64,000 nt of DNA from Bacteroidaceae bacterium (GCA_017526905.1 JAFXQT010000077.1:1-64000), one strand, 5' to 3'. Shown: positions 40,332 through 49,200, numbered from the stretch's first letter. Numbers and translations: made by a program. Notes: a model not told the origin generated them from the sequence alone.

Positions 40332-43280
40332 ATGAAAAACAAAGACAATCTGATACTTCAGGACACGACGTTCGTCGACCTGATGGCACGCCGCATCTTC
40401 AACGTGCTGCTCATAGCCAACCCCTACGACGCCTTCATGCTGGAGGACGACGGACGGGTGGACGAGAAAATCTTTGACGAGTATGCCAAGCTGGGCCTGC
40501 GCTACCCGCCACGCTTCATCCAGGTGGCATCGGAGGAGGAGGCGCTCAGACAGATGGAGGCCTTCTCGTTCGACCTGGTCATTGTGATGCCCGGCACGGA
40601 CAATAACGACATCTTCGACATCGCTCGCGGCATCAAGGAGTCGCACCCGCAAATTCCATGCGTGGTGCTCACCCCCTTCAGCCACGGCATCAGCAAGCGC
40701 ATGGCCGACGAGGACATGAGCGCCTTCGAATACGTGTTTTGCTGGCTGGGCAACACAGAGCTGCTGCTCAGCATCATCAAGCTGATCGAGGACAAGATGA
40801 ACCTGGAGCACGACGTGCAGGCGGGCGTGCAGATGATCCTGGTGGTGGAGGACAACGTGCGCTTCTACTCCAGCATCCTGCCCAATCTGTACAAGTTCGT
40901 GCTGCAACAGAGCCTGGAGTTTGCCACCGAGGCCCTGAACTCGCAACTGGAAACTCTGCGTATGCGCGGCCGGCCAAAGATTGTGCTGGCACGCAACTAC
41001 GAGGAGGCATGGGCGCTGTACGAACACTTTGCCGACAACACCCTGGGGGTCATCTCTGACTGCCGCTTCCCACGAGGCGGGGTGCTGGACGAGATGGCGG
41101 GCATCGAGCTGCTGCGCAACATACGCGAGCACGACGAGTTCGTGCCGCTCATCATGGAGAGCTCCGAAACGGCCAAGGCCGAACTGTGTACCCCCTACAA
41201 GATCCGCTTCATCGACAAGAACTCCAAGAAGATGGCCGTGGACCTGCGTAAGCTCATCCTGCACTACTTCGGCTTCGGCGACTTCGTGTTCCGCGACCCC
41301 GTCACCATGAACGAAGTGGCGCGCCTCCGCAACCTCAAGGACCTGCAGGACAACATCTTCAAGCTGCCGCGCGAGAGCCTGCTCTACCACATTCAGCACA
41401 ACAACGTGAGCCGCTGGCTGGGCTCGCGCGCACTCTTCCCTATAGCCGACTTCCTGAAGCGCATCACCTGGAAGAGCAACCAGGACATCGATGCCCACCG
41501 CCAGATCATCTTCGACGCCATCGTCAGCTACCGACGCATGAAGAACCAGGGCGTGGTGGCGGTGTTCCAGCGCGAACGCTTCGACCGCTACTCCAACTTC
41601 GCCCGCATCGGCGACGGCTCGCTGGGCGGCAAAGGGCGCGGCCTGGCCTTCATCGACCACATCATCAAGCGCCACACCGACCTGAACGACTACGACAACG
41701 CCTCCGTGATGATCCCGAAGACGGTGGTGCTGTGCACCGACATCTTCGACGAGTTCATGGACACGAACGAGCTGTACCAGCTGGCGCTGAGCGACCTGCC
41801 CGACGACGACATCCTTCACGCCTTCCTGCACGCACGCCTGCCGGCACGCCTCATCGGCGACCTCATGGCCTTCCTTGAAGTGGTCGATACGCCCATCGCC
41901 ATACGCTCCAGCTCGCTGCTCGAGGACTCGCACTACCAGCCCTTTGCCGGCATCTACTCCACCTACATGATACCTTTCGTGCCCGACAAGTACGAGCGCC
42001 TGCACATGCTGTCCGACGCCGTCAAGGCGGTGTATGCCTCGGTGTTCTACCAGGACTCGAAAGCATACATGACCGCCACCAGCAACGTCATCGACCAGGA
42101 AAAGATGGCCGTGATCCTGCAGGAGGTGGTGGGCCAGACGCACGACAAGCGCTTCTACCCCACCCTCTCGGGCGTGGCACGAAGCGTCAACTACTACCCC
42201 ATCGGCGACGAACTGGCCGAGGAGGGCACGGTGAACCTGGCGCTGGGGCTGGGCAAATACATTGTGGACGGAGGCCAGTGCCTGCGGGTGTGCCCCGCAC
42301 ACCCCCACCAAGTGCTGCAGACCTCGGAGATGGAGCTGGCCCTGCGCGAGACTCAGACCCGCTTCTACGCCCTGGACCTGCAGAACCCACCCACCGACTT
42401 CCAGAAGGACGACGGCTTCAACCTGCTCAAGCTGCGTGTGAACGCCGCCGAACCCGACGGCACACTGCAATACATAGCCTCCACCTACGACCCCTACGAC
42501 CAGGTGATACGCGACGGCATCTACGAGGGCGGGCGCAAGGTAATCACCTTCTGCGGAGTGCTGCAACAAAACGTGTTCCCGCTGCCCGACATCCTGCAGA
42601 AAATCATGCGATACGGGCAGGAAGAGATGCGGCGCGCCGTGGAGATCGAGTTCGCAGCCAACATCAACGCCGACCGCACCGGCGAGTTCTACCTGCTGCA
42701 AATACGCCCCATGGTGGACAACAAACTGATGCTGGACGAGGACCTGCAGGCCATCCCCGACGACAAATGCCTGCTGCGCTCGCACAACGCCATCGGCCAC
42801 GGCATCAGCACCGATGTGCAGGACATCGTCTATGTAAAGACCGACAGCTGGTCGGCCTCGGACAACCCTGCCGTAGCCGAGGAGATAGAACAAATCAACC
42901 GGCGCTTCCTCAGCAGCGGGCACAACTACGTGCTGGTGGGCCCCGGACGCTGGGGCTCGAGCGACCCCTGGCTGGGCATACCCGTGAAGTGGCCTCACAT
43001 CTCGGCATCGCGCATCATCGTCGAGTCCGGCCTGGATCACTACCGCGTGGACCCCTCGCAGGGCACACACTTCTTCCAGAACCTCACCTCGTTCGGCGTA
43101 GGCTATTTCACCATCAACGACTATCAGGGCGACGGCCTCTTCCGCCAGGACCTGCTCGCCAACCTGCCCGCCACCGAGGAAACAGCCCACGTGCGCGTGG
43201 TACATTTCGACACACCCATCGTCATAAAAGTGGACGGGACGAAAAAAGAAGGCGTGGTTTTACTGCCCGAAAAGGCTTAA
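40332..43280 (+). CDS. Protein with two receiver-like domains and a PEP/pyruvate-binding (PPDK N-terminal) domain
   Basis: The 982-residue cytoplasmic protein begins MKNKDNLILQDTTFVDLMAR. Residues about 20-150 form a degenerate receiver (VLLIANPYDA, DLVIVMPGTDNND). Residues about 170-315 form a second one with ILVVEDNVRF, GVISDCRFPRGG and RFIDKNSKK, which keeps possible Asp and Lys positions. After a helical part comes a PEP/pyruvate-binding domain: RIGDGSLGGKGRGLAF, IPKTVVLCTD, PIAIRSSSLLEDSHYQPFAGIY, ILQEVVGQTHD and YLLQIRPM. The phosphohistidine swivel domain and PEP-binding barrel of true PEP synthase are absent, so a full PEP synthase reaction is unlikely even though such proteins are often annotated that way. 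It may be a nucleotide-dependent kinase-like or regulatory protein. It lies 116 bp before ompA, which has its own promoter. Confidence 0.85.
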   Translation: MKNKDNLILQDTTFVDLMARRIFNVLLIANPYDAFMLEDDGRVDEKIFDEYAKLGLRYPPRFIQVASEEEALRQMEAFSFDLVIVMPGTDNNDIFDIARGIKESHPQIPCVVLTPFSHGISKRMADEDMSAFEYVFCWLGNTELLLSIIKLIEDKMNLEHDVQAGVQMILVVEDNVRFYSSILPNLYKFVLQQSLEFATEALNSQLETLRMRGRPKIVLARNYEEAWALYEHFADNTLGVISDCRFPRGGVLDEMAGIELLRNIREHDEFVPLIMESSETAKAELCTPYKIRFIDKNSKKMAVDLRKLILHYFGFGDFVFRDPVTMNEVARLRNLKDLQDNIFKLPRESLLYHIQHNNVSRWLGSRALFPIADFLKRITWKSNQDIDAHRQIIFDAIVSYRRMKNQGVVAVFQRERFDRYSNFARIGDGSLGGKGRGLAFIDHIIKRHTDLNDYDNASVMIPKTVVLCTDIFDEFMDTNELYQLALSDLPDDDILHAFLHARLPARLIGDLMAFLEVVDTPIAIRSSSLLEDSHYQPFAGIYSTYMIPFVPDKYERLHMLSDAVKAVYASVFYQDSKAYMTATSNVIDQEKMAVILQEVVGQTHDKRFYPTLSGVARSVNYYPIGDELAEEGTVNLALGLGKYIVDGGQCLRVCPAHPHQVLQTSEMELALRETQTRFYALDLQNPPTDFQKDDGFNLLKLRVNAAEPDGTLQYIASTYDPYDQVIRDGIYEGGRKVITFCGVLQQNVFPLPDILQKIMRYGQEEMRRAVEIEFAANINADRTGEFYLLQIRPMVDNKLMLDEDLQAIPDDKCLLRSHNAIGHGISTDVQDIVYVKTDSWSASDNPAVAEEIEQINRRFLSSGHNYVLVGPGRWGSSDPWLGIPVKWPHISASRIIVESGLDHYRVDPSQGTHFFQNLTSFGVGYFTINDYQGDGLFRQDLLANLPATEETAHVRVVHFDTPIVIKVDGTKKEGVVLLPEKA

Positions 43281-43315
43281 AAGCAGGGCAATTTGTCACT
43301 TTTTCCGCGTTTTGC

Positions 43316-43347
43316 TTGGCTATGAACGCAGAAAGGTCTACTTTTGC
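43316..43347 (+). promoter_or_regulatory. Promoter of the OmpA-type gene
   Basis: TTGG (43316-43319) and TACTTTTGC (43339-43347) with 19 bp between fit the consensus. The leader is about 45 nt, ending AATCAATCAAGTT before the ATG, with no Shine-Dalgarno site. Confidence 0.7.
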
Positions 43348-43396
43348 ACCGATTTATGACCGACTGAGTACTTTATTAACTATAATCAATCAAGTT

Positions 43397-44476
43397 ATGA
43401 AATTTGGAAAGTATTTACTCGCTGCTGCCCTCATGACATGCGGGCTGGCAGCCAACGCTCAGGAAAGCGAGCAGGTTGAATTCAACCACCACTGGTTCCT
43501 GCAGCTGCAGGGCGGCGCCGCCTACACCGTGGGCGAGGCCGACTTCAACAAACTGATCTCCCCCGCCGCACAGATTGCCGTGGGCTATCAGTTCACTCCC
43601 GTGTGGGCACTGCGTCTGGCCGTGAACGGCTGGGAGAGCAAGGGCGGCTTTGCCGACAACAACACCTACAAGTGGAACCACATCACGCCCGCCCTGGACG
43701 CTAAGTTCAACCTCATCAACGCCATTGCCGGCCACAACCCCAAGCGCGTGTTCGGCCTGAACATCATTGCCGGTGTGGGCTGCAACCTGGGCTTCAACAA
43801 TGAGGACAACGGCCCCATCAACGGTGCCTACCGCCTGAACCGCTACTGGAACGACGAACCCGATCCCAGCATCGTGGGCCGCGTAGGTCTGGACCTGGAC
43901 TTCCGTCTGAGCAAGCGTGTGAGCCTCGGCCTGGAACTGATGAGCAACTTCCTGAACGACCACTACAACAGCAAGAGCAAGGCGCAGGATGAAAACCCCG
44001 ACTGGTACTTCAACGGCCTGCTGGGCCTGCGCATCGGCCTGGGCAAGGTTGAGAACGTGATTCCCGTGGCTGTGCCCGTGGTGGTTGAGGAGCCCGCTCC
44101 CGCACCCGTGGTGGTGAAGGAAACACCCAAGCCCCAGCCCGTGGTGAAGAAGGCCCCCGAAATGAAGACTGAGATCTTCTATGCTATCCGCGAAACCATC
44201 GTTACTGAGGCCGAGCAGCCCAAGCTGAACAACCTCATCGCCTTCCTGAAGGCCAACGCCGAGACTAAGGTGACCGTGACTGGCTATGCAGATGCAGGCA
44301 CCGGCAACCCCGACATCAACATGAAGTACTCCGAGCAGCGTGCCGAGAACGTGGCCAAAGCTCTGACCGAGGCTGGCATCGACGCCAACCGCATCACTGT
44401 TGACGCTAAGGGCGACACCGTTCAGCCCTTCTCTGAGAACGACAAGAACCGCGTCAGCATCGCCATCGCAAAGTAA
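43397..44476 (+). CDS. OmpA-family outer-membrane protein
   Basis: The 359-residue protein has a signal peptide (MKFGKYLLAAALMTCGLAAN, AQE). A membrane beta-barrel spans about residues 25-225, a Pro/Val-rich linker follows (VIPVAVPVVVEEPAPAPVVV), and the C-terminus is an OmpA peptidoglycan-binding domain: VTGYADAGTGNPDINMKYSEQRAENVAKAL, given here as the segments VTGYADAG and YSEQRAENV with the diaminopimelate-binding Asp and Arg. It links the outer membrane to the wall and is usually very abundant; the strong promoter and terminator and the consistent GC-rich codon choice fit that. The in-frame region upstream of 43397 belongs to the previous gene in another frame and is not part of it. Confidence 0.93.
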   Translation: MKFGKYLLAAALMTCGLAANAQESEQVEFNHHWFLQLQGGAAYTVGEADFNKLISPAAQIAVGYQFTPVWALRLAVNGWESKGGFADNNTYKWNHITPALDAKFNLINAIAGHNPKRVFGLNIIAGVGCNLGFNNEDNGPINGAYRLNRYWNDEPDPSIVGRVGLDLDFRLSKRVSLGLELMSNFLNDHYNSKSKAQDENPDWYFNGLLGLRIGLGKVENVIPVAVPVVVEEPAPAPVVVKETPKPQPVVKKAPEMKTEIFYAIRETIVTEAEQPKLNNLIAFLKANAETKVTVTGYADAGTGNPDINMKYSEQRAENVAKALTEAGIDANRITVDAKGDTVQPFSENDKNRVSIAIAK

Positions 44477-44503
44477 AGCAAGCGAAGCTACCAATAAACC
44501 ATG

Positions 44504-44545
44504 CCCCGGCTGCTCATCTCCGAGCAGCCGGGGCCTTTCGTTTAG
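44504..44545 (+). terminator. Terminator of ompA
   Basis: CCCCGGCTGCTC (44504-44515) pairs perfectly with GAGCAGCCGGGG (44522-44533) around a 6-base loop, followed by CCTTTCGTTT. Confidence 0.85.
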
Positions 44546-44649
44546 CACCCAGCCTCAGCGTTTGCTCTTCAGCCAACAGCCTGAGGCTTTCCGTGCGCTC
44601 TAAGGGAATTTCTCCCAGCAACACAGTCACGAAGGCGAAAGCTTCGGAA

Positions 44650-44910
44650 GCGGAAACGGCACAACGGGGCACAACCGAGCCTTAAACCTGTCTCTGTGAG
44701 GGAGGGGAAAGGGAATCACGGAAAAACACGAAAAAGCACGAAAAAAGCAAAAAAGCAAAAAAGCGAGAAAGCGGAAAAGCGGAAACGGCACAACGGAGCA
44801 CAACCGAACCTTAAACCTGTCTCTGTGAGGGAGGGGAAAGGGAATCACGGAAAAACACGAAAAATCACGAAAAAAGCAAAAAAAGCGAGAAAGCAAGAAA
44901 GCGGAAAAGC
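44650..44910. repeat. 129 bp tandem duplication with A-rich microsatellite
   Basis: GCGGAAACGGCACAACGG starts at 44650 and again at 44779. Both copies run on through ACCTGTCTCTGTGAGGGAGG and a CACGAAAAAGCA-type A-rich stretch. The A-rich units continue to about 44965. No gene is credible in the 736 bp gap from 44477 to 45212. Confidence 0.85.
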
Positions 44911-45007
44911 GAGAAAACACGAAAGAAACAAAAGAAACGCGAAAAGCACAAGAAACACGAAAAGCGCGAAAAGCGCCCCAATGCAATCAGTAATTAGTCA
45001 TTAGCCG

Positions 45008-45033
45008 TGTGCTCGGCGGTTTCCCCGCCGAGC
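45008..45033. repeat. REP-like palindrome (copy 2 of 5)
   Basis: GTGCTCGGCGG, loop TTTCC, CCGCCGAGC. The stem is 45011-45019 with 45025-45033. The copy inside the BlaR1-type gene at 58169 is nearly identical. Confidence 0.75.
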
Positions 45034-45112
45034 CCCCAAAAGCCCGCGCCTCTCCCCTCCCCCCCCATCGCCACCACAAGCCCCACAAGCGGGCAGTATA
45101 TTTTCCACACAC

Positions 45113-45148
45113 AAGCCCCGGCAGCTCGAAAAACGAGCCACCGGGGCT
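45113..45148 (-). terminator. Hairpin downstream of gdhA, possible terminator
   Basis: AGCCCCGG-c-AGCTCG and CGAGC-ca-CCGGGGCT pair around AAAAA. It lies 65 bp after the gdhA stop. A second smaller stem (CTTCC/GGAAG around 45181-45198) lies nearer. Neither is followed by a long T run. Confidence 0.45.
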
Positions 45149-45212
45149 TACATATCTCCCCCCCCTCAAGGCCATAGGCCCTCCTTCCCTCACGGAAGGA
45201 GCCGGGGTGCTT

Positions 45213-46553
45213 TTATACAATTCCTTGTGCCATCATAGCCTTGGCCACCTTCATGAAGCCGGCCACATTGGCGCCTTTCACGTAGTTGACGTAGCCGTCG
45301 GGTTCGGTGCCGTACTTCACGCAGTTCTCGTGGATGTTCTCCATGATCCAGAGCAACTTGGCATCGACCTCCTCGGCGCTCCAGCTGAGGCGCTCGGAGT
45401 TCTGGCTCATCTCCAGTCCGCTCACGCTCACGCCGCCGGCGTTGCTGGCCTTACCGGGCGAGTAGAGGATCTTGGCATCCTGAAACACCTTGATGGCACC
45501 GGGCGTGGAGGGCATGTTGGCTCCCTCGGCCACGGCAATGCAGCCGTTGGCCACGAGGGCCTTGGCAGCCTCTTCGTTCAGTTCGTTCTGCGTGGCGCAG
45601 GGGCAGGCGATGTCGGCCTTCTCGAACCAGGGCTTTGCGCCGTCGCCCACGTATTTGGCGGTGGGATACTGCTCCACGTACTCGCGGATGCGGCCACGGT
45701 AGATGTTCTTCAGCTCCATGATATAATCCAGTTTCTCGCGGTCGATGCCATCGGGGTCGTAGATGTAGCCGTCGCTATCGCTCATGGTCATCACCTTACC
45801 GCCCAGCTGCAGCACCTTCTCGGCGCAGTACTGTGCCACGTTGCCGGCACCGCTGATGAGCACCTTCTTACCCTCGATGCTCTCGCCCTTAGTGCGCAGC
45901 ATGGCGCGCAGGAAATAGACGTTGCCGTAGCCGGTGGCCTCGGGGCGGATGAGTGAGCCGCCGAACTCCAGGCCCTTGCCAGTGAGCACGCCGCTGAACT
46001 CGCGTGTGAGTTTCTTGTACATGCCGAACATGTAGCCTACCTCGCGGCCGCCCACGCCAATGTCGCCTGCAGGCACATCGACATCGGGACCGATGTGGCG
46101 CGTCAGCTCCAGCATGAATGCCTGACAGAAGCGCATCACCTCAGCATTGCTCTTGCCACGGGGGCTGAAGTCGGAGCCGCCCTTACCGCCACCCATGGGC
46201 AGCGTGGTGAGCGAGTTCTTGAAAGTCTGCTCGAAAGCCAGGAACTTGAGGATGCCCAGGTTCACGCTCTTGTGGAAGCGGATACCGCCCTTGTACGGGC
46301 CGATGGCGTTGTTGTGCTGCACACGGTAGCCCATGTTGGTCTGCACGTTGCCCTTATCGTCGGTCCAGGTCACGCGGAACTGATATACGCGGTCGGGAAT
46401 GCAAAGGCGCTCGATGAGGTTCACTCGGTCGAACTCCGGATGCTTGTTGTACTCTTCTTCGATGGTTCCGAGCACTTCCTCTACAGCCTGATGATACTCG
46501 GGCTCGCCGGGGAAGCGACGCTTCAGATCTTCCAAAACTTGCTTTGCGTCCAT
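45213..46553 (-). CDS. gdhA: NADP-type glutamate dehydrogenase
   Basis: The 446-residue protein starts MDAKQVLEDLKRRFPGEPEY. It has the hexameric GDH signatures QHNNAIGPYKGGIRFH, LPMGGGKGGSDF with the catalytic lysine, PAGDIGVGGREVG, RPEATGYG, and the nucleotide-binding VLISGAGNVAQY. It catalyses reductive amination of 2-oxoglutarate with ammonia, the main nitrogen entry reaction in Prevotella. Family length is normal. The start at 46553 is supported by a promoter 53 bp upstream. It is a single gene between ompA and the glycoside hydrolase gene, divergent from the latter. NADP use is inferred from overall similarity to the bacterial 450-residue class. Confidence 0.95.
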   Translation of the reverse strand: MDAKQVLEDLKRRFPGEPEYHQAVEEVLGTIEEEYNKHPEFDRVNLIERLCIPDRVYQFRVTWTDDKGNVQTNMGYRVQHNNAIGPYKGGIRFHKSVNLGILKFLAFEQTFKNSLTTLPMGGGKGGSDFSPRGKSNAEVMRFCQAFMLELTRHIGPDVDVPAGDIGVGGREVGYMFGMYKKLTREFSGVLTGKGLEFGGSLIRPEATGYGNVYFLRAMLRTKGESIEGKKVLISGAGNVAQYCAEKVLQLGGKVMTMSDSDGYIYDPDGIDREKLDYIMELKNIYRGRIREYVEQYPTAKYVGDGAKPWFEKADIACPCATQNELNEEAAKALVANGCIAVAEGANMPSTPGAIKVFQDAKILYSPGKASNAGGVSVSGLEMSQNSERLSWSAEEVDAKLLWIMENIHENCVKYGTEPDGYVNYVKGANVAGFMKVAKAMMAQGIV

Positions 46554-46605
46554 AATAAACAATCTTTTTAGTTTGGGTTTGGTTGTGTTGTTTGTTAAAA
46601 ACGCG

Positions 46606-46637
46606 GCAAAGGTAAGCATTCCGTCACAAAATAGCAA
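46606..46637 (-). promoter_or_regulatory. Promoter of gdhA
   Basis: On the minus strand TTGC (46634-46637) and TACCTTTGC (46606-46614) with a 19 bp gap. Confidence 0.7.
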
Positions 46638-46816
46638 CAAAACAGAGAAGAAATATACAAAATATATGCAAAAAGTTTCTTTTTGTTATCAACAAGACTC
46701 CACTTCGAGCTTTCTGGGCATGACTGAAGGGCATCGGAACACGCCACCACCCCACGACCGAAATGCAAAAAAAACAGAAACTTGGCCCTATGGCCTTCTA
46801 ACTCTAAACTTTTTAC

Positions 46817-46825
46817 TACCTTTGC
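46817..46825 (+). promoter_or_regulatory. -7 element of the glycoside hydrolase gene
   Basis: TACCTTTGC lies 25 bp before the ATG at 46851 and rules out the longer in-frame start at 46782, which is upstream of it. Confidence 0.6.
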
Positions 46826-46850
46826 CCACACAATAACATCCCACATACGT

Positions 46851-48503
46851 ATGCGCGTACATTATTATATACTGACCCTTCTGCTCTCGCTGAATTTCGT
46901 GCTGGCCCATGCCGCCGACATGCCCAAGCGCGAGCTGCGTGCGGTATGGCTTACCACGCTGAACGGGTTGGACTGGCCACAGACAAAAGCCACCTCGGCC
47001 ACCACACGCCAACAGCAACAGCAGGAGTTGTGCCTGATACTGGATCAGCTCAAGGCTGCCAACATCAACACCGTGCTGCTGCAGACGCGCGTGCGCGGCA
47101 GCGTAATCTACCCCTCGGACATTGAGCCATGGGACGTGGCACTGACAGGCCGCTACGGCGGCGACCCGGGCTACGACCCGCTGCGCTTTGCCATAGCCGA
47201 AGCACACCGGCGAGGCATGGAACTGCACGCATGGGTCGTAACCATCCCCTGCTTCAAGCAGGCGGTGGCCAGGCAGATGGGCAAGCGCAGCGTGCTCGGC
47301 ACACACCCCTCGCTGTGCCGCCGGCACGACGACATGTGGTATCTGGATCCGGGGCTGCCCGGCACGGCCGACTACCTGGCCGCCATCTGCCGCGAGATAG
47401 TGAGCCGCTACGACGTGGACGGCATCCATTTCGACTATATCCGCTACCCCGAGGGGGCAGCCTCCTTCAACGATGCCGCCACCTACCGACGCTACGGGGG
47501 CGGCCGGAGCAAGGCTGCCTGGCGGCGCGACAACATCACACGCATCGTGCGCCGCATCTATGAGGAAACACATGCCGCAAAACCTTGGGTACGTGTGAGC
47601 AGCTCTCCCGTGGGCAAGTATGCCGACCTGAGCCGCTTCCCCTCGCGAGGGTGGAACGCGCGCGATGCCGTGCACCAGGATGCCGAGGGGTGGCTGCGCC
47701 AGGGCATTCATGACATTCTGTTCCCGATGATGTATTTCGACGGCAACCACTTCTACCCCTTTGCGACCGACTGGCAGGAGCAGTCCTGCGGACGCCTTGT
47801 AGCGCCGGGCCTGGGCATCTATTTTATGCACCCCAGCCAGAAGGACTGGCCGCTGAGCGCCATCCAGCGCCAGCTCAGTTTCCTGCGCAGTGAGGGGCTG
47901 GCCGGGCAATGCTACTTCCGCAGCCGCTTTCTCACGGACAACACAAAGGGCCTGTACAACTACCTGCGCGACGTGTTCTATGCCTTCCCCGCCCTGCCGC
48001 CGGCCTGCACGTGGCTGGTGGCCGAGGGGCCTGAAGCCCCGACAGCACCCAGCATCAACGCCATCGACGAGCAGACGGCCGAACTGACGTGGCACGCCCA
48101 AATGCCTGGCACTACGTCTGTCGGCGATGCCACGGATGCGGAAAGCACGGGCACGCCTACTGACGCAGGCACAGGAAATGCAGGCACGCTGGCGCTTCGC
48201 TATAATGTGTATGTGTCGCGGCAGTGGCCGGTTGACATCAGCCGAGCCGAGCACCTGGTTGCCACCCTGCTGCCCGAAGCACGTTTCCGCTTCAACCGCA
48301 TCGCTGCCCTGCCCTACTATTTCGCCGTCACGGCCATCGACCGCGCAGGCAACGAAAGCCCCGCACTGCAGGTGTCTGAGCAGCCCCACACCATCCAGAG
48401 CAAGAAACTGCAACTGGACAGCCGCGGCCATGTAATCGGACTTATCGACCGCCCCACACCCAGCACTGCCAAGGCCAAGAAAAAGAAGAAAGGAAGGAAA
48501 TAG
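46851..48503 (+). CDS. Exported glycoside hydrolase-like protein, GHL10 (DUF187) family, with FN3-like C-terminus
   Basis: The 550-residue protein has a signal peptide (MRVHYYILTLLLSLNFVLAH, AAD). The GHL10 barrel begins ELRAVWLTTLNGLDWP and continues with NTVLLQTRVRGSVIYPSDIE, YDPLRFAIAEAHRRGMELHAW and YDVDGIHFDYIRYPEG, which holds the likely catalytic Asp, then ILFPMMYFDGN. A fibronectin-like domain follows ('PTAPSINAIDEQTAELTWHA', 'PYYFAVTAIDRAGNESPAL') with a low-complexity insert (about residues 423-443). The last residues are very basic (KAKKKKKGRK). Some GHL10-type enzymes act on peptidoglycan-related glycans, so a periplasmic wall role is plausible but unproven. It is convergent with the aryl-acid operon. 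Confidence 0.85.
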   Translation: MRVHYYILTLLLSLNFVLAHAADMPKRELRAVWLTTLNGLDWPQTKATSATTRQQQQQELCLILDQLKAANINTVLLQTRVRGSVIYPSDIEPWDVALTGRYGGDPGYDPLRFAIAEAHRRGMELHAWVVTIPCFKQAVARQMGKRSVLGTHPSLCRRHDDMWYLDPGLPGTADYLAAICREIVSRYDVDGIHFDYIRYPEGAASFNDAATYRRYGGGRSKAAWRRDNITRIVRRIYEETHAAKPWVRVSSSPVGKYADLSRFPSRGWNARDAVHQDAEGWLRQGIHDILFPMMYFDGNHFYPFATDWQEQSCGRLVAPGLGIYFMHPSQKDWPLSAIQRQLSFLRSEGLAGQCYFRSRFLTDNTKGLYNYLRDVFYAFPALPPACTWLVAEGPEAPTAPSINAIDEQTAELTWHAQMPGTTSVGDATDAESTGTPTDAGTGNAGTLALRYNVYVSRQWPVDISRAEHLVATLLPEARFRFNRIAALPYYFAVTAIDRAGNESPALQVSEQPHTIQSKKLQLDSRGHVIGLIDRPTPSTAKAKKKKKGRK

Positions 48504-48545
48504 GAAACTGTACCCGGCACTCCCCACTGTTATATTCACGCCGGG

Positions 48546-48609
48546 AAATGACGCGCTCCGCAAGGGAGAAAGCTTTGATATGTAAAGCCTTTCCCTTGCG
48601 GAGCGCATT
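48546..48609. terminator. Long hairpin between convergent genes, likely bidirectional terminator
   Basis: GCGCTCCGCAAGGGA (about 48551-48565) pairs perfectly over 15 bp with TCCCTTGCGGAGCGC (about 48591-48605), and the inner AAAGCTTT/AAAGCCTTT extends the stem. It lies between the glycoside hydrolase stop and the ACT gene stop. Confidence 0.7.
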
Positions 48610-48617
48610 TATTGGCG

Positions 48618-48687
48618 GCAATCGTTTGTCCGATCAAACCGACTCAGGGTACACATTGATTACCGACAATCATCTGTCCGACGACAG
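48618..48687. repeat. Imperfect 21 bp direct repeat before the ACT gene stop
   Basis: CAATCGTTTGTCCGATCAAAC near 48618 and CAATCATCTGTCCGACGACAG near 48667 share a CAATC-x-TGTCCGA core. Purpose unknown. Confidence 0.45.
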
Positions 48688-48689
48688 CT

Positions 48690-49115
48690 TTAGGCCAGCT
48701 CCTGAAGTTGCTCTTCGTCGATAGCCTGCAAGTGATTCTCGGCAATGATCTGCTGCGCCCGTTCTGTATTGTCGGTGCGGAAGATGAGCACGCCCTTGCC
48801 ACCCAGCAGGAAAGAATAGAGGTAGATGATGCCCACCCCCTCCTGTGCAAAGGCTGCAATGGCATCGGCCGCACTACCCGGACGATTGTCCAATTGTATG
48901 GCAAACACCTCATTGAGGTTGGCACTCATGCCCGCCTCCTGGAGGATGGTGAGTGCCAAACGGGGTCGTGTGGCAATGATGCGACAGATGCCATAGTCCA
49001 TGGTATCAACGATGTTAGTGGCCACTAACTGTATGCCAGCCTCCTTCAGCAACGAAAGGATCTGCAACAGAGCCCCAGACTTGTTCTCAATAAATACGGA
49101 TAGTTGGTGTATCAT
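48690..49115 (-). CDS. Tandem ACT-domain protein, last gene of the aryl-acid operon
   Basis: The 141-residue cytoplasmic protein starts MIHQLSVFIENKSGALLQIL, a typical ACT beginning. A second ACT half follows after about residue 68 (NEVFAIQLDNRPGSAADAIA). ACT domains bind amino acids, so this small stand-alone protein may sense an aromatic or branched amino acid and regulate its operon neighbours. Such proteins commonly follow paaK in Bacteroidales and other anaerobes. The start at 49115 is chosen because the frame upstream is only microsatellite DNA. Confidence 0.85.
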   Translation of the reverse strand: MIHQLSVFIENKSGALLQILSLLKEAGIQLVATNIVDTMDYGICRIIATRPRLALTILQEAGMSANLNEVFAIQLDNRPGSAADAIAAFAQEGVGIIYLYSFLLGGKGVLIFRTDNTERAQQIIAENHLQAIDEEQLQELA

Positions 49116-49116
49116 A

Positions 49117-49175
49117 GTGAAAGTGATAAGTGATAAATGAAAAGTGAAAGTGAAAAGTGATAAAGTGAAAAGTGA
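49117..49175 (-). repeat. GTGAAAAGTGATAA-type microsatellite directly upstream of the ACT gene
   Basis: Units of AGTGAAA, AGTGATAA and AATGAAA (plus-strand reading) end 2 bp from the ATG. In the mRNA this is a run of TTTCACT/TTATCACT. The rest of the gap to 49326 holds the two palindromes listed separately. Confidence 0.8.
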
Positions 49176-49200
49176 AGAATAAGAGTCACTGCTGGCCATC

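Noticed and set aside
40248..43205. A 985-codon open frame antisense to the receiver/PEP-binding gene
   Set aside because: Same kind of composition artefact. The plus-strand product has conserved motifs from end to end and its own promoter.
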